This document shows positions 11,137-23,460 of a stretch of 64,000 bases of DNA, one piece after another (within the stretch, counting starts at the first letter, position 1; each line of letters opens with the position of its first letter). Where the stretch lies: positions 132,710,990 to 132,774,989 of the forward strand of contig NC_050101.1 of NCBI RefSeq assembly GCF_902167145.1, given 5' to 3'. A program made the position numbers and the translations under genes. The notes beneath the pieces were generated by a model. It was not told where the DNA came from. It saw only the letters and a list, made by a program, of their open reading frames with translations, and did not search any database. Origin of the DNA: Zea mays (taxonomy: Eukaryota; Streptophyta; Magnoliopsida; Poales; Poaceae).

Positions 11137-11289
11137 CCGTAGTGTTCGACCATGGCGACCCCGTGGTGGGGCGTGGCCACACTCTCTCCTTGACCTTCAC
11201 GCGTCAGAAGACTGTAGCCAGATGTGTGGCCATGGTTATACCGTGGCAGGGTTAGGCCATGCCTTGCCATTGGTAGTCTTACCATGTTG

Positions 11290-11945
11290 AACACCAAACA
11301 TCCTAGACCATCCGGGATTAGATCAGTTCGAGCCAGAGTCATAATTTGTTGTGATATCTTTTATGTTTCTTGTTATATCTTGTTGGACTTCGCTTAGGAT
11401 AAGGTCCAGAACTCCTCCCCTATAAATAAGAACGGACACGGTCGATTGAGAACACACACAATCCAATCGAACCAATTTATTTACATTATTTATCTTCATG
11501 CATTAGGTCTAGATATAGCGTATATCTAATTGTAGTTCTCCAATCTCAATATTTGCGTATTTTCGGCTCTGTGTCGTTTAGAGGCGTTTTGGGTGGCCTG
11601 TCGACCCCGAAGCAACCCTACGATCTCTTTTCTGACAGGGCGAGATCTAGGTTCTACACAAAGCCTTCTGCGCATCGCAGATGGTCCGCCACCTACACAC
11701 AGACGATCCATGCACATGCAGAGAAGATCGTAGTTATCTGTGCCACAACGGACGGTCCGATGGCATATCACGGACGGTCCATGCACCTGTAGAGAAGATC
11801 GTAGTTATCTGTGCGACAACGAACAATTCGGTAACATATCGCGAACGGTCCGCTAGCACGTAGAGAAGTCCCCAAGGTCCTGCACGTCGCGCGCACAAAT
11901 CCTAGGGGCCATTAGTATTCAGCCCAAAAAGGCATCAACATATTT
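11290..11945 (+). mobile_element. LTR-like sequence of a decayed Gypsy element
   Basis: It has a TATA region (CTCCCCTATAAATAAG, about 11416-11431) and an interior similar to 2560-2900. GGACGGTCCG-type motifs recur (11752, 11773, 11845). It ends close to a PBS-like sequence (11947). The left border is not determined. No coding potential. Confidence 0.5.
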
Positions 11946-11946
11946 T

Positions 11947-11960
11947 TTGGCGACTCCGCT
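11947..11960 (+). other. PBS-like site of the decayed Gypsy element
   Basis: TTGGCGACTCCGCT follows the LTR-like sequence. It is of the TGGCG-type found as primer-binding sites in plant Gypsy elements. It supports a plus orientation for the element running to 15144. Confidence 0.5.
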
Positions 11961-12000
11961 AGGAAGGAAGAAGTGTGTTTCAGATCTATTAGATCGACCA

Positions 12001-15000
12001 TGATGGCAGGTTCCAAAAATCACAACAATGTCTCCCCAAATAATAGCCTTAGCCTAACGCCCTAACTATGGAAAGTCAGTCGACTGATGAGCAACAGCGG
12101 TTTGAAGACCTCATGAAGTAATGGGATGATGAGGCGTTGCGACAACGTGCCCTAGTGCGCGAAGAAGCAAAGGAGAAGGTCTTGTCTCACTTTACGGTGA
12201 ATCGGCACCAGAAGATTATCAAGCAAGGGGAGATCAAGCTCGACTCCTTCGTACCTTCGCTCAAAAATGGCAATGTAAGTAATTCTAATGATAATCAATA
12301 TATTAAGCATTATGTAGATCAGCAATGGGATCAGTTAAAACAACGCATGGGAGGGGTAGTGAGAGCACCTAGAGGGGGGTTGAATAGGTGATCCTGTAAA
12401 AACAACTTCACAAAACAAACTTGGACTGATATTAGATTAATGAAAGCTAAGGTCAAGTTCGAGAGATGAGTACAAGCGGAGTAAACTTCTTCACTTAATT
12501 GCCGTTCACAAGATGAGTATTAAACTTAGAGCAATTATGCAGTGAAGTGAATGGAGATAGAGAAAATCGCACAAGAATAAGAACAATTGACAACGATTTT
12601 TATCCCGTGGTTCGGTCAAGTAGAAAACTTGCCTAATCCACGTTGTGGCATCCCAATGGGCGAGGGTTGCACTCAACCACTTTCAAGTGATCCAATGATT
12701 AACTTGAATTCCACAGTTCTCTTTATCTCAAGTATATCCCGTTGTGAGGAATCTGCACACTTTGGAGTCTCTCACGCCTTACATAGATGATCTCGAATAA
12801 ACACAAGAGTAAGGGAGAAATAGCAACACACATAAGAGCGAGAGTTGCAGCAACACGCACACAAGAGCGAGAGTTGCAGCAACACGCACACAAGACAAGA
12901 ACGAGCACACGAATGCAACACAACAGAGTTACAACTCAAAGAAGTGCTGGAATCTCAATCACGATGAATCAGATGCGTGTATACGAAGTCTCGGTGTCTT
13001 AGGATGTTCAATGAGTTCTTGGTGTTGTGCTTGGGCTCCCACACCTCCAAATGGCCGGTTGGGGGTATTTATAGCCTCCCCCCACACTTCTAGCCGTTGG
13101 ACAGAAAGCAGTAGCCTTCTGTCGACGGACACACCGAACAGTTCTGTGCACACCAGACATGCACTGTTCATTGTCCGGTGCCCTGCCACGTCAGCCGACT
13201 GTTAGGGTCTGTAGCAGTCAACTGTTGGATCCGCCGGCCCCTGTGGCGCACCGGACAGTTCGGTGGCACCTTCTGATCGCCGCGGCCTTCTGACCGCTGC
13301 GACCTTCTGACCGTCTCTGACCTTCTGACCTGGTGGCAGTCGACCGTTGGCCCCCTATGGTGAAGTCGACCGTTGATCGTAGGCTCACTGGACAATCCAG
13401 TGCACATCAGATAGTCCGCTGAATTATAGCCGCAGAGCGTTGAGTTTTTCTCGAGAGCGGCCTGTTCGTCGGGTGCGCCAGCGTGGGCACCGGGCACTGT
13501 CCGGTGCACACCAGACAGTCCGGTGCACCGCCGGCTGGTGCACGTCTGACTCGCCTGAGCCAAACTTCTCCAATCCGATTTCTCTCGATTTGACAAGGTT
13601 TCTAGCACTTAGATGAATATGTTATTACCAAAAAACAATTTACTAAGGCTAGAGTCATACCTTGCTTTTCCATTTGCATCTCTTTGATACTTATCACAAA
13701 ACAATATGTGTTGAGCATCTAATCACCAAAACATTTATAGAAATGGCCCAAGGGCACATTTCCCTTTTAGGTAGAAGAATCAATCGAAAAACTCACACGT
13801 GCGTTCAAAAAATCTACTATCCCTAGCTTCTGATCACATGAGGCTAGCACTGGGATGTCTATGCCTAACCCAGCGGCTGCAAATGGGCCCATGCAAGCCC
13901 AACCATTATATGGTATGCTGATGAACTCTATCCAAGGCCACCATCGACACCACCTTCATTATACGATAGACCAATGACACTGAGCACGACCGGATAGTCA
14001 GGTACGATCTCGGACCGTTCGACCCTATGACGTACCGCTTGGTGCCTCATGCTAGACTTTCCAGTGCCGCGCCAAGCCTAGATCTTGATAGGTTGGCAAT
14101 GCAAAGCATGACCGAACAGTCTGGGCATGACCATGGACTGTCCGACCATATCAAGGACCGTCCGCCACCCTACGTCGGACTGTCTGATGTCACATAGAAC
14201 CATTTGACCACCTAGTTAGACTATCTGGGCACACATATTCAGAACATGCTATGTGTAACACTTAGTTTTTCCACACACCACAACAGTACCACCCTCCTCT
14301 ATCTTCAGCGCACCAAGGCTGAAGCATGGCCGTACTTAGAACCGAATATCTTTTGACACATAGGGAGTTGGAGGGGTTCACACCACCACACGCAGATTAT
14401 CATCATATGGATAACCGACATAACAATGCCCAACCACCTGAGCATCACGTCTTAGATTCAATCCTTTACCATCAACTACCATGGATAAAATTCAGGAAGA
14501 AAGAGCCAAATTATTCCAAGATAGGCTAGGGATCAGTATGTCCGATTTAGGATCATCCTATTGAAAACTATATGATCACCGATTTGACATCATACCCACA
14601 AGGGACTAGGATACCGAATTTCTACAAGTTTTTCTGTAGAAGGTGATAAAAACACACACGAGCACATAGTTAGGAGAATTAGCCGATAGGGAAGCTTTCC
14701 ACATTTGCTTATTTTCCTTGTCCCTTACCGGTACTACTTTCGCATGGTACATTGCCTTACCCCTAACATGATTAGGTCTAGGGTGATCTAGAGCTTAAGT
14801 TTCATGAACACTTTTCTCTAGGGATTACGAGTTAGATCTAGTTGATTTGGCATCGCTCTTGAAAGGGGCAACAAATCGGTTATTGATTATCTCCGAAAGT
14901 TTCGAGATACTAGAAACCGATGCTTCCAAGTCCATGTCACTGATAAACAACTAGCAGGGCTGGTTTCAATGGGTTGCATACATACTTGAAAGAAAAATTA

Positions 15001-15144
15001 GATGACAATCAATTCTTTTTGTTATCCTAGTTGCATCAGCGGGCTTTTCTTATGAAAGCCAAATCAAAGAAATTTATGAAAATCCCAAGCATTGAAAGCC
15101 ACACAAGCGCCACATCCGATCGATTTGAGTTAGAGAGACTTAGT
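12001..15144 (+). pseudogene. Gypsy gag relic, interrupted by a solo LTR
   Basis: A decayed gag reading frame runs rightward. Before the insertion, 12064-12359 reads as a charged segment (EEAKEKVLSHFTVNRHQK). After it, from about 14590 to 15130, conceptual reading shows the retrotransposon gag core pattern: a PNFYKF-like start, a P-x-AWY-like stretch, then DYELDLVDLASL and a following TNRxx-RF-like pattern. Stops and shifts are frequent. The solo LTR at 12360-13769 splits the interior. The capsid role is known for the family; this copy cannot encode it. Confidence 0.55.
12360..13769 (-). mobile_element. Solo LTR, Sirevirus-like, with TSD GGTAG
   Basis: The left border reads TGAGAGCACCTAGAGGGGGG and the right TTTCCCTTTTA, so it is a minus-strand LTR of about 1410 bp whose last bases have mutated from CA. 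GGTAG is repeated exactly at 12355-12359 and 13770-13774. It has a minus-strand TATA box (CTATAAATACCCCC complement, about 13063-13076) and CACCGGACAGT/GTCCGGTG palindrome pieces between about 13120 and 13520. No internal domain is present, as expected after recombination between two LTRs. Confidence 0.85.
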
Positions 15145-15965
15145 TGTCACACCCTGTTTTGGAAGGCAAACCGAATACGAACCATGTATGTGCCATGATT
15201 AGAAACTCACGTACACAACGATTACATAGTTGGACATCATCACACATTGCTCAAAATAATAACGGAAATAGTACTTTATTAAATCAAGATGTCTAAGACA
15301 TCCACATAGTCATTAACTTGACATAGTCATTATCATAATCAAAGTGCGGATACAAAACATAGAAAGATAAGGCCTTCACAGGCAGCTGACTGGGGGTTTG
15401 CCACTAAACATGACTAGAACTCATCGAAGTCCTAAAAGTCCTCCATGTTGCCATCGTCTTCTCCTGAGCATTGATTGCAATGGAGACAACCTAGGGTTGG
15501 GTGGTTTTTAAAGCAAGGGTGAGTACACATCAACGTACTCAACAAATGTCCTGTTTGGTTAAAGTGGACTAGCTGTATGTGGGGTTAAGCTCAAAGCAGT
15601 TGCTTTTAGTTGGTCAGGTATTTATTTCTAGTAGAAAGCCAAATTTTAGTAATAACCCAAGTTATTACCCAAGTGGCACTCTCTCCAAGAGGAAATACCA
15701 GAAACCACAGTTATAATCATCACCAGTTACCATCATCATAAAAGTATCCAAAGTTATTCTAATAAAAGAGGATCCCAAGGCCGCTCTTAATCGTGAGCAT
15801 GGCTGATATACCAGTTTCTAACACTCTGCACATGTTGCACACTTTACCCACAATTCGTGATCCCTTCCCAGCCTGGGTTGTACATACCCGATCTTCACTA
15901 CCGAGGTGAATGGCCAGGGATTCACTATGTAGCCTTTACAAAGATTCCCCTGGTGTGCAGTTGCT
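15145..15965. mobile_element. LTR-like fragment of unresolved family
   Basis: The stretch begins TGTCACACCCTG after the gag relic and ends near the truncated LINE. It has no credible gene. The TGTCACACCC start is of a kind seen in LTRs of grass Gypsy elements. I found no matching end or target duplication, so border and orientation are open. Confidence 0.35.
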
Positions 15966-15967
15966 TG

Positions 15968-17080
15968 TTAGGTTTCGCTATTTGTACAAACACAGTACTC
16001 CTCCCTAAGGTGGGTGACTAACAAAATGAAGGCAGTGTCATTGGCATATTGGAGAAAAGCACAACCTTTGTCTATGATGTGGGGAATCAGTCCAACAATC
16101 AGACCACATTCTTGTGCTTTTTTGACCAGACAAGCCAGGCCATCTGCAGCTAAGTTAAAAAGGAGAGGGCAGAAAGGATCTCCCTGTCTGACTCCTTTAT
16201 GAGTGGGAAAGAAAGGGCTTACTTTATTGTTGGTTCTAATGGCAACTTTACCACCTCTAACGGTTCTCAACACCCAATCTCCCCATTTATCACCAAAGCC
16301 TTTTTTCTAGCATTTTGTGAAGAAATCTCTAGTTCAATTTGTCATAAGATTTTTCGAAGTCTATTTTGAGAATGATTCCATTGTGTTTTTTCTTTTTGAC
16401 TTCATGAACAATTTCATGAAGAGCCACCACATAATCCAATATAAATCTCTCTTTGATGAAAGCAAACAGTTGATCACTAATAACCTTAGTGATACAAGTC
16501 ATTAACCTATTGTTGAGGACTTTTGTGATGATCTTATAACACACATTCAACAAGCAGATAGGTCTATAACTTTTTATTTCCATTGCATTCTCAACCTTAG
16601 GGATTAAGGTGACTGCTCCATAGTTCAACCTTTCAATAACTAAATTCCCCTTAAATAAATCCTCAAACATATTGTAAATCTCTTTTTTTGATAATGTCCT
16701 AGAAATCTTGGAAGAATTCTGCTGGCAGACCATCAGGGACAGGGGCACTATTGTGTTTGAGATTATCCAAAACCTCTTTAATCTCTTTCATAGAGAAAGG
16801 GGCAATGATAAAGTCCATGTTTTCTTCTAAGAGTATGTTCATGTCCCAATCATTCATATTAATAGATGTGTAATTCGAAGGACCAAACAAATCTTTATAA
16901 AATTTTGTAGCAATCAAATTAATGCCTTCTTCATCTTCCGTAAAGTTATCTCCATTTTTAAGAGACAGAATCTTAATTCTCCTTCTGTTACCATTAGCTT
17001 TTTGGTGAAAATATTTGGTATTTTCATCATCAGCAATCACCCATCTATATTTGGCTATTTGTTTCATCTTCATCTCTTCC
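15968..17080 (-). pseudogene. LINE (L1-type) reverse transcriptase relic
   Basis: In the family this enzyme copies the element's RNA at a nicked chromosomal site. On the minus strand come a thumb-upstream segment (17080-16699; FYKDLFG, then PDGLPAEFF), fingers and palm motifs (LIPKVENAMEIKSYRPICLL near 16600; ILKIDFEKSYDKLN near 16340), and the GVRQGDP motif near 16190. The catalytic box reads YAND instead of YADD near 16035. The sequence then loses similarity, so the carboxyl half of the polymerase is missing. Several frame changes separate the pieces. The amino-terminal side continues beyond the solo LTR, at 19005. Confidence 0.85.
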
Positions 17081-18999
17081 TGAAAGCTCTCTTGTGGGTT
17101 TTGGTGGTTTGGATGACAACCCAATTAAAGGACTAACATGTGTGCTAAGTGTTGAATAGGTGCTTAATGCAAAGCTATCAGAGTCCAACACAAGTGAACA
17201 AGTGTGATATTCCAAAGACTAGAATATCTATAGATAATGGATATCACAAGTAAGATGGACATTGTTTACATGAGACTTGGTGTGCATAGCTTGGAGACAA
17301 CTGGTCAAGCCATGGATGGTGGCAAGAAGAGCTTCGAGGTACCGAGTGCACGGGAGAAGGTCAAGGAGACCAAGGAACCCAAAGCCAGGGGTGAAGAAGA
17401 AGACTTGCAAAGTCAAGGTTGATCGAGTTAAGAAGAGTTATGGTGCATCAAGGATCACTACATAAGGACATGACTTACAACCAATGAGGTAACATCTACA
17501 CTTATGTGGTATAACATAAGGCTCAAGATCAAGCTCGAGAAGTGAACAAGGTCACTAGAAGGAGGAGCAGTGTCAAAACTAGAACTGGATGCAGTCCAAG
17601 AGAGCTAAGTTTACTTTGACCTTTAGTTTGGGCTGTTCCTATGTTTGGATATGTTCTATGTGACCTTTGCAAGGTGTTGGAGCTTATGTGTATTAATCTG
17701 GATCAAGTCAAGTTGACTTGACGGTTTTGAAGCTCTGTCTAAAGCAGATTAGAAATCCTGGAGTAAAGAGGTATGATCCCAAGACTTAGTCAATTGTTTT
17801 AGTGGCTAACTGTGTGTGTCTAAGTGCTACGGATCATTACAAAAGAAGACAAATTGGAGCAAAGAAGTTGCACCAGTCTGGAAGCACCGGCCTGTCCGAT
17901 GTGCACCGGACAGTGTCCGGTGCCCAGGCTGGCTCTTGGTGAACATGCCGCTCTTGGGACACAATTTGGGGCGTTGCGACTATAAATCACTGGACTGTCC
18001 GGTGCGCACCAGACTGTCTGGTGCGCCAACCGCACGCCAGACCAACGGTCGGTCGCGCAATCAGCGCTGCCACGTCAGCCAAGCAAACAGTCATCAAGTC
18101 ACACCGGACTGTCCGGTGCGCCACCGGACTGTCTGGTGTGCCAAGTGGCTGAAGGGTGGCAACAGTCGGTTTTGCCAGGAAAGGAAGGAAATCAGCTACT
18201 GTTCACTGTCCGATGTGCACCGGACTGTTCGGTGCAAACGAAGACAGGGAAGGCTGATTGCTTCCCATTTGAAGAACTAATGGCTAGGGGCTCCCTTGGG
18301 GCTATAAAAGGACCCCTTAGGTGTCCATCTACAAGTGTGGAATACTCTAAGTGCAGCAACACTTTGTAGACTCATTGCAAATCATTTTTCTCTCCCTCTC
18401 TTGTGTATTTCTTTCTAAGTTGTGTAGAAGCACAATTATAAGCCTTTAGAGAGAGGGGAAGTGCTGCTGAGAGCAAGATCAAGATCTTGAGCACTATTAC
18501 TCTGTCGAAGTGCTGTCAAGAAGGTTGTAAGCAGCCGCGACAATGTTGTAACAACCATCAACATATTGGAAGGCTCTATCTATCACATTGACAGATTTGA
18601 GCACATCGGAGGATGGAGTAAGATACTCCAAGCCAGGGTGTGGCTAACTCCAACTAGGACTAGGCAAGCATTTTAGGCTTGGCCGAACCTTGGAATAAAT
18701 CCTTGTGTTCTACGTGCTCTATGATGTGACTCTTGTCTCTATTTCTGTTCTTTATGTCTTGCTTTATTACTGTGTGCACTTCATATACTCTTATCTGTGG
18801 TATAAGTTACTTGTGAAGTGCAGGACTCTTTGAGGCAGGAACTTCATTTTCACTGCCACCTACTCGAAGCAATCTTCATTCCACTGTTATCCAGTCTTTG
18901 AGAGTAAGGTTTTAAGTTTTACAGTGATAATTATTATTTGCCTATTCACCCCCCTCTAGGCGACATCCAGATCCTGTTCTCGGGCATAGGGAACTTTCA
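17081..18999 (+). mobile_element. Solo LTR, Sirevirus-like, with TSD CTTCC, inside the LINE
   Basis: It starts TGAAAGCTCTCTTGTGGG and ends GGGAACTTTCA; CTTCC is repeated exactly at 17076-17080 and 19000-19004. At about 1919 bp it is longer than the other Sirevirus-like LTRs here. It has a plus-strand TATA box (GGGGCTATAAAAGGACCCC, 18298-18316), palindromes such as CACCGGACAGTGTCCGGTG (17906-17924) and further copies to 18235, and the CCCCCCTCTAGGCGACA stretch near its 3' end. The LINE resumes on both sides, which confirms both borders. Confidence 0.92.
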
Positions 19000-19282
19000 C
19001 TTCCTCATTCATCATGATTTTAAGACGAATCTCACAATTCATTTTTTTTCTCCTTTTTCTGTTTGTGTCAAAACTTCTGTCTCATTTTTATATAATGATC
19101 TTTAATTCTCTCTTTAATTTTACAATATTTTCTCTTGTAATCTCCTTCTATATTGATATTTCAACCTTTCAGGGCCTTTTGAATCTCTTATCTTTTTTCT
19201 TCCACACATTTATGCTTTCTTTGCTACTCACCGGGAGAGTCGAGCTCTTAACCACCACTTACCTAAAGCTAGGCCTATTTTT

Positions 19283-19756
19283 CTAGCATAACTCGTACCT
19301 GAACTCAAACTTGTGAAGAGATAAGGTGTCAGTTGAAAGGAGTAGAGGCACATGATTAGATAAATATCTGTTCAATCCCCTAACCACCTGACTATAATTC
19401 AGATCCCACTCAGGACTCACTAGAAATCTATATATTTTTTCAAAGGTGGGATTAGACCTGTAGTTTGACCAGGTATAGAGCCTATCTAACAAATCCAATT
19501 CCATCAAGCCATATTGGTCAATGATCGCATTAAAGATGAAACCCCACCTTTCCAAAGTAAAAGGCTTTTTCTTATCTTTATAGCTTCTTAAAATTTTTAA
19601 GTCACCACACAAAATAAAGGGGTCTCTACATCTAGCACAACAAGTTGCCAGATCGGCAAGAAATCTAACTTTACAATTAGCCTGAGCAACTCCATATACA
19701 TTCACTAAAGACCAGATAATGTTTTTACTTTTATGCCTGACTAAATAACTAATCAT
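19283..19756 (-). pseudogene. LINE apurinic-type endonuclease domain relic
   Basis: In the family this domain nicks target DNA to start insertion. Visible are a WSLVNVYG stretch, FILCGDLKILRS where the family has a GDFN-type metal site, LDRLYTWSNYRSNPTFEKIYRFLVS (the usual LTWSN...DR region) and a final SNHVPLLL where the family has SDHxPL. The changes at GDFN and SDH remove expected catalytic residues. Reading stops at 19283; similarity to the LINE linker continues to 19005. Confidence 0.85.
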
Positions 19757-20976
19757 GAACTCACTTATACAGGAACTAATAATATCAAAAGAATTTCAGT
19801 CAAAACCAACTAATAAACCGCCCGATGTACCATTAGGAGGAGCCAAAATCCACTCAAATTTCCTGTTCCCACAAAGAGCTTGAAGCCATTTCGAATTAAT
19901 ATCTTTTTTAGGTTTCTTGTAACCCAATAAAGTCAATTTTACTATAAATAATAAGTTCTTGTAAGAACTCAAATTTTCCTGCCTTTACCAATCCTTGACA
20001 ATTCCAGGAGATTCCTATCATTCTTTATTTTGATAACGCGGAGTTTTATTTTTATGACGTCTCCTCTTATTAGGTGTGTACCTAAACTTGGGAGAGTCAT
20101 ATTTATTTTTCTTCCTTAGAGAATGTTTATCTCTTTTTTGATGTCTTCTTTTTTTGAAATGGGAGATTATTGATTCATTGTTTGAATCACTGTCAAGAAC
20201 ATCACGAATCGTTTTTCTATCGATTCATGAATAGCTTCATCTGGAATTATATCCTCTTCCAAGAGAGAGATATCCAAATTCTAGCGAGTTTAGATCAAAT
20301 TGGCTCTATTTTTCTATGTTTCTTTAATGTGAACAAGGGAGGAGTTATTTTTTCCTCATCATTCGCTCTCAAATTCATATTCAACATGCAAGCTATGCCT
20401 AACAGGGTTTTATCATAAGAATTTAGAATAATGAAAGGGTTAGATCCCATACCTTTGTTGAGGAAGGCGTCTTTTGCTTCGGCTCTGTTTATGGTTTTAT
20501 CAGCAATCTTCACATCTTTAGCAGCCTCAAACCTCGTATTTTTCTAATACCTTCATTCTGATCATTAGCTTTCCCCTTACCTTTTTTGTTTTTTCCTGCT
20601 TGACTGTTTTCATCAGCATTGAGATCTTCATTAGTTTCCATCAGGTCCTCCTGAGGCCCAACATTTTCCATAACCATCTCTTTGATAAGAACATTGTATT
20701 CTTTAGAGCTGAGTAGGTCATCTTCACTTGCATCAAAATCAAGGTTTGCATCATTGTCATCTCCTTTTGCTTTGTCTAACTCTCCTTATTTGTCATAATC
20801 AACTCCATTTTTTCCAGGAATAGCAGCTTTGTCAGTGGTTTTTGAAGAGGAGCCTATCTGTATATCTTGAACTAGATTGCCTTCTCCAATATCCTAACAT
20901 TCTCCCTTAGCTTTTCCCCAGAATTACCTCCTGAGAAAAGAGTCTAGCCTCTGCATGTCTATAGAGACTCTTTTGC

Positions 20977-22158
20977 CTAGATTAATATTTCCTCATTCCA
21001 TTCCTCTATGTCAACATCTTCAATTCCGAGAAAAATATCGTATAAGAAAAGTTTGACTCCCACCTCAATGTCTAAGGGGATCATACAGAGACTTTTCACA
21101 TGAACTTTGAATCTAACAATATCCTTAGATTCTAAGGATTTTAGTTCAATCTCTTCAACAACCCCTATGGTAAATCCCAATTCACATATGGCTTGATAAT
21201 CCTGTAACTCCTCAGGCACATTCTCTGCCACAATCTATATGCAGCCTGGATTTAGCTTTGGCCTGAGAACACCAAGGGATAACCGCCAGCTTGACAATAG
21301 ATATTTTTTATTTTCAACTCAGGGAAGTTGACAAGCTCATCTGATCTTTCTTGCAAAATAAAATGCTTCAAGAAGCCAGCATGACATTTGGTAGCCTTCC
21401 AAACTTTACCCCATGGGCAGTGAAAACCAAAGTTATTATCCATATCTTGTACAGAAACGTTTCCTTCAAGAATCTTAACCAGCCCCAGGAAAGATTTCTT
21501 AGGTTTTTTGAAAGAATTTTGGCATACTAAGAAGCATAAAAACCTAATCCATCTGCTGCCATATCAACAATAGGCATGATGGGTTTACTATGTTTGGGCC
21601 ACACACATCTAGCTGTAACGTGAGTCTCCTTGCGACAAATGTCACACCACAAATTCTTAGCACATTTCCTAGTGTGGTGCCCTTCTTTGCCACAATTATA
21701 GCAAAAGAACCGATGACCCGACTCAAGATCCCCCATTCCAGGAGCCTCGAGGGGATTAGGGTTACCTGGATTTAGTCCATCACCAAATGATGAACCCGAT
21801 AGGTCACCTTTGGAGTCTCCTTTTCCTTTGGGGGACGCAGGCGTCAGGTCAGGTTGCGAGATCTTCCCCATGGTGGCGAAGTCTGGTGGCCTTCCTTGGG
21901 ACTCAGCCGGTCCAATTTGGTATTCTTCCCTTTCTGCTCCATGTTCTTCAAGATCTTGGAGCAAGAATCGTCGATCCCAACTCTAGGCCAGCTCTCACCC
22001 GCAGAAGGAGGACACGGAGGGATGAGATACCACCCTCCACAGTAGGCTTTCTTCTCGTGGGATGGAAGGCTCCACAAGCGAAACAGGAAGGCGGCGAGGT
22101 GAGGGGAAGAACGGGAGCCAACTAGGTCATAGGAAACCCTAGGTCTCTCTTCCCTCAA
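20977..22158 (-). pseudogene. LINE ORF1 (nucleic-acid-binding protein) relic
   Basis: ORF1 proteins of plant L1 elements coat the element RNA. On the minus strand, 21964-21527 carries two zinc-knuckle-like motifs: CYNCGKEGHHTRKC (C-X2-C-X4-H-X4-C) followed by CDICRKETHVTARC. Downstream pieces at 21443-21252 and 21231-20977 look like the adjoining DUF4283-like region, with a KVWKATKC start and an acidic end. Stops at 21527 and 21252 and frame changes break it. A start near 22158 would be in a different frame from the zinc knuckles. Confidence 0.7.
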
Positions 22159-22639
22159 AAAGGCGGATTACCGTGTCTAAAAGGCGACAACGCCAACGAG
22201 TCACCATGGGCCTTGCGAAAGTGATCAGGAGCCTGGATGGCTTCCACGCCAAAGGTCCACCCACGCCATTTCCAAGGGCCAACTTGCTCGGCCCAACCCT
22301 GTTCATCAGGAGCTTTCCACACGGACCAAGATGACCTCCGAGACCATAGAGCCCATGAAGGCTTCAACCAGAGGCCAGGATCCCGCTTAGTGACCAAAAT
22401 CGAATGGCTAGGGTGGAGCACAAAGGAGTCAACAATGTAGGGGGTCTAGGGGTGGGGAGGGAGGACGACGAGGCTCTCACATTCGTCATCGCCAAAGGCC
22501 TATTCCCGAACCAAGATTTGTTAGGACATGTGCAAATGACTTTAAACTGCAAGCACACAACTTTGATGCATATAAATGTATGCTATAATTAAATTGCATA
22601 TTGTTATAACTAAACGTTATCCAATATAGTTTAGTAGTT

Positions 22640-22936
22640 TTATTATCAATATATATATATATATAACTATATATAAAATTGGGTTTGGGTGGAAAATTTA
22701 AAAAAGCGGGAAAGCTATCACTAATGGCCAAGTTTAGAAAACCGCTAGTGGAAAACTATTTCCACTAGCGGTTGGTTAAGAGAACCATCAGCGAAAATAT
22801 ATTTTTACTGGCGGTTCGGTTAAGAGAACCGCCTATATAAAGATCCATTTGCACTGGCTCTAGCGCTAGCGGTTCTAAAAAACGATAGTGAAATGGGTTG
22901 TAAACTGCCTCTATAGAGCTTATTTGCACTAGTGAA
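22640..22936. mobile_element. CACTA-type terminal fragment
   Basis: The right border reads TTTGCACTAGTG, so the reverse complement starts CACTAGTGCAAAT, as CACTA elements do. Inside are inverted and direct subterminal repeats of the form CCACTAGCGGTT and GGCGGTTCGGTTAAGAGAACC (about 22765 and 22810). No left terminus was found within about 300 bp, so this is a truncated end. It is followed by Gypsy integrase scraps. Confidence 0.6.
22651..22666. repeat. (TA)n microsatellite
   Basis: A short run of alternating T and A lies at the left side of the CACTA-type fragment. Confidence 0.8.
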
Positions 22937-22939
22937 GGG

Positions 22940-23460
22940 CACCTTCGGTGAATTTGTTAGAAAGAGTCGTCCTGGCAGTGTCTCCAACATACAACAAAGA
23001 CTGGCGCATAGAAATAATAACATTTTTGAAGGGAAAACACCCAACATTAAAAAGAATGGAAGCAAAGATGAAGCTATATAAGATCATAAAAGGGGAGTTG
23101 TACAAGGAAGATGTCTGTGCATCCCTGTTTAAATAACTATCTAGATCCGAAGGTCAAGAACTAATGAGAGATATTTATTCTGGTATTTGTGGGGCTCACA
23201 TCGGCCCAGAGATTTTCTAGGAAAAGTGCTTCGTCAAGATTTCTATTGGCCGAAGGTAGCAGCAGATGCAACAAACTTGGTCAAAATATGTGATCATTGA
23301 TTCAATTGATCCAACTTACTTTGCATGTGGTGAGATAGGGTATGGAGGCCCAATGTGGCCAGCTCAAAAAAACTTAAAATATGTCGTGGTTGCATTGGAA
23401 AATACTCCTTCAAGTGGATTGAAACAAAATCATTAGCTACCATAACTTCGGCTACAACAG
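22940..23460 (+). pseudogene. Gypsy integrase fragment, heavily decayed
   Basis: Conceptual reading in changing frames shows an integrase zinc-binding stretch (GAHIGPE, then GKVLRQDFYWPKVAADATNLVK, ICDH). The pattern is the amino-terminal HHCC region typical of Gypsy elements. Upstream, about 22960-23130, is compatible with the RNase H/integrase linker. Several stops are present. No border could be assigned. Confidence 0.6.

Larger units (their letters stand above)
19005..22430 (-). mobile_element. LINE (L1-type), 5' portion, decayed
   Basis: Together with 15968-17080 this is one minus-strand non-LTR element of plant L1 type, split by the solo LTR at 17081-18999. The order from the 5' side is ORF1 (about 22158-20977), a low-complexity linker, endonuclease (19756-19283), then reverse transcriptase. 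The 5' border near 22430 is approximate. The 3' end was lost near 15968. Confidence 0.8.

Noticed and set aside
17816..18280. 154-codon frame in the solo LTR
   Set aside because: Also made of palindrome repeats; no conserved domain.
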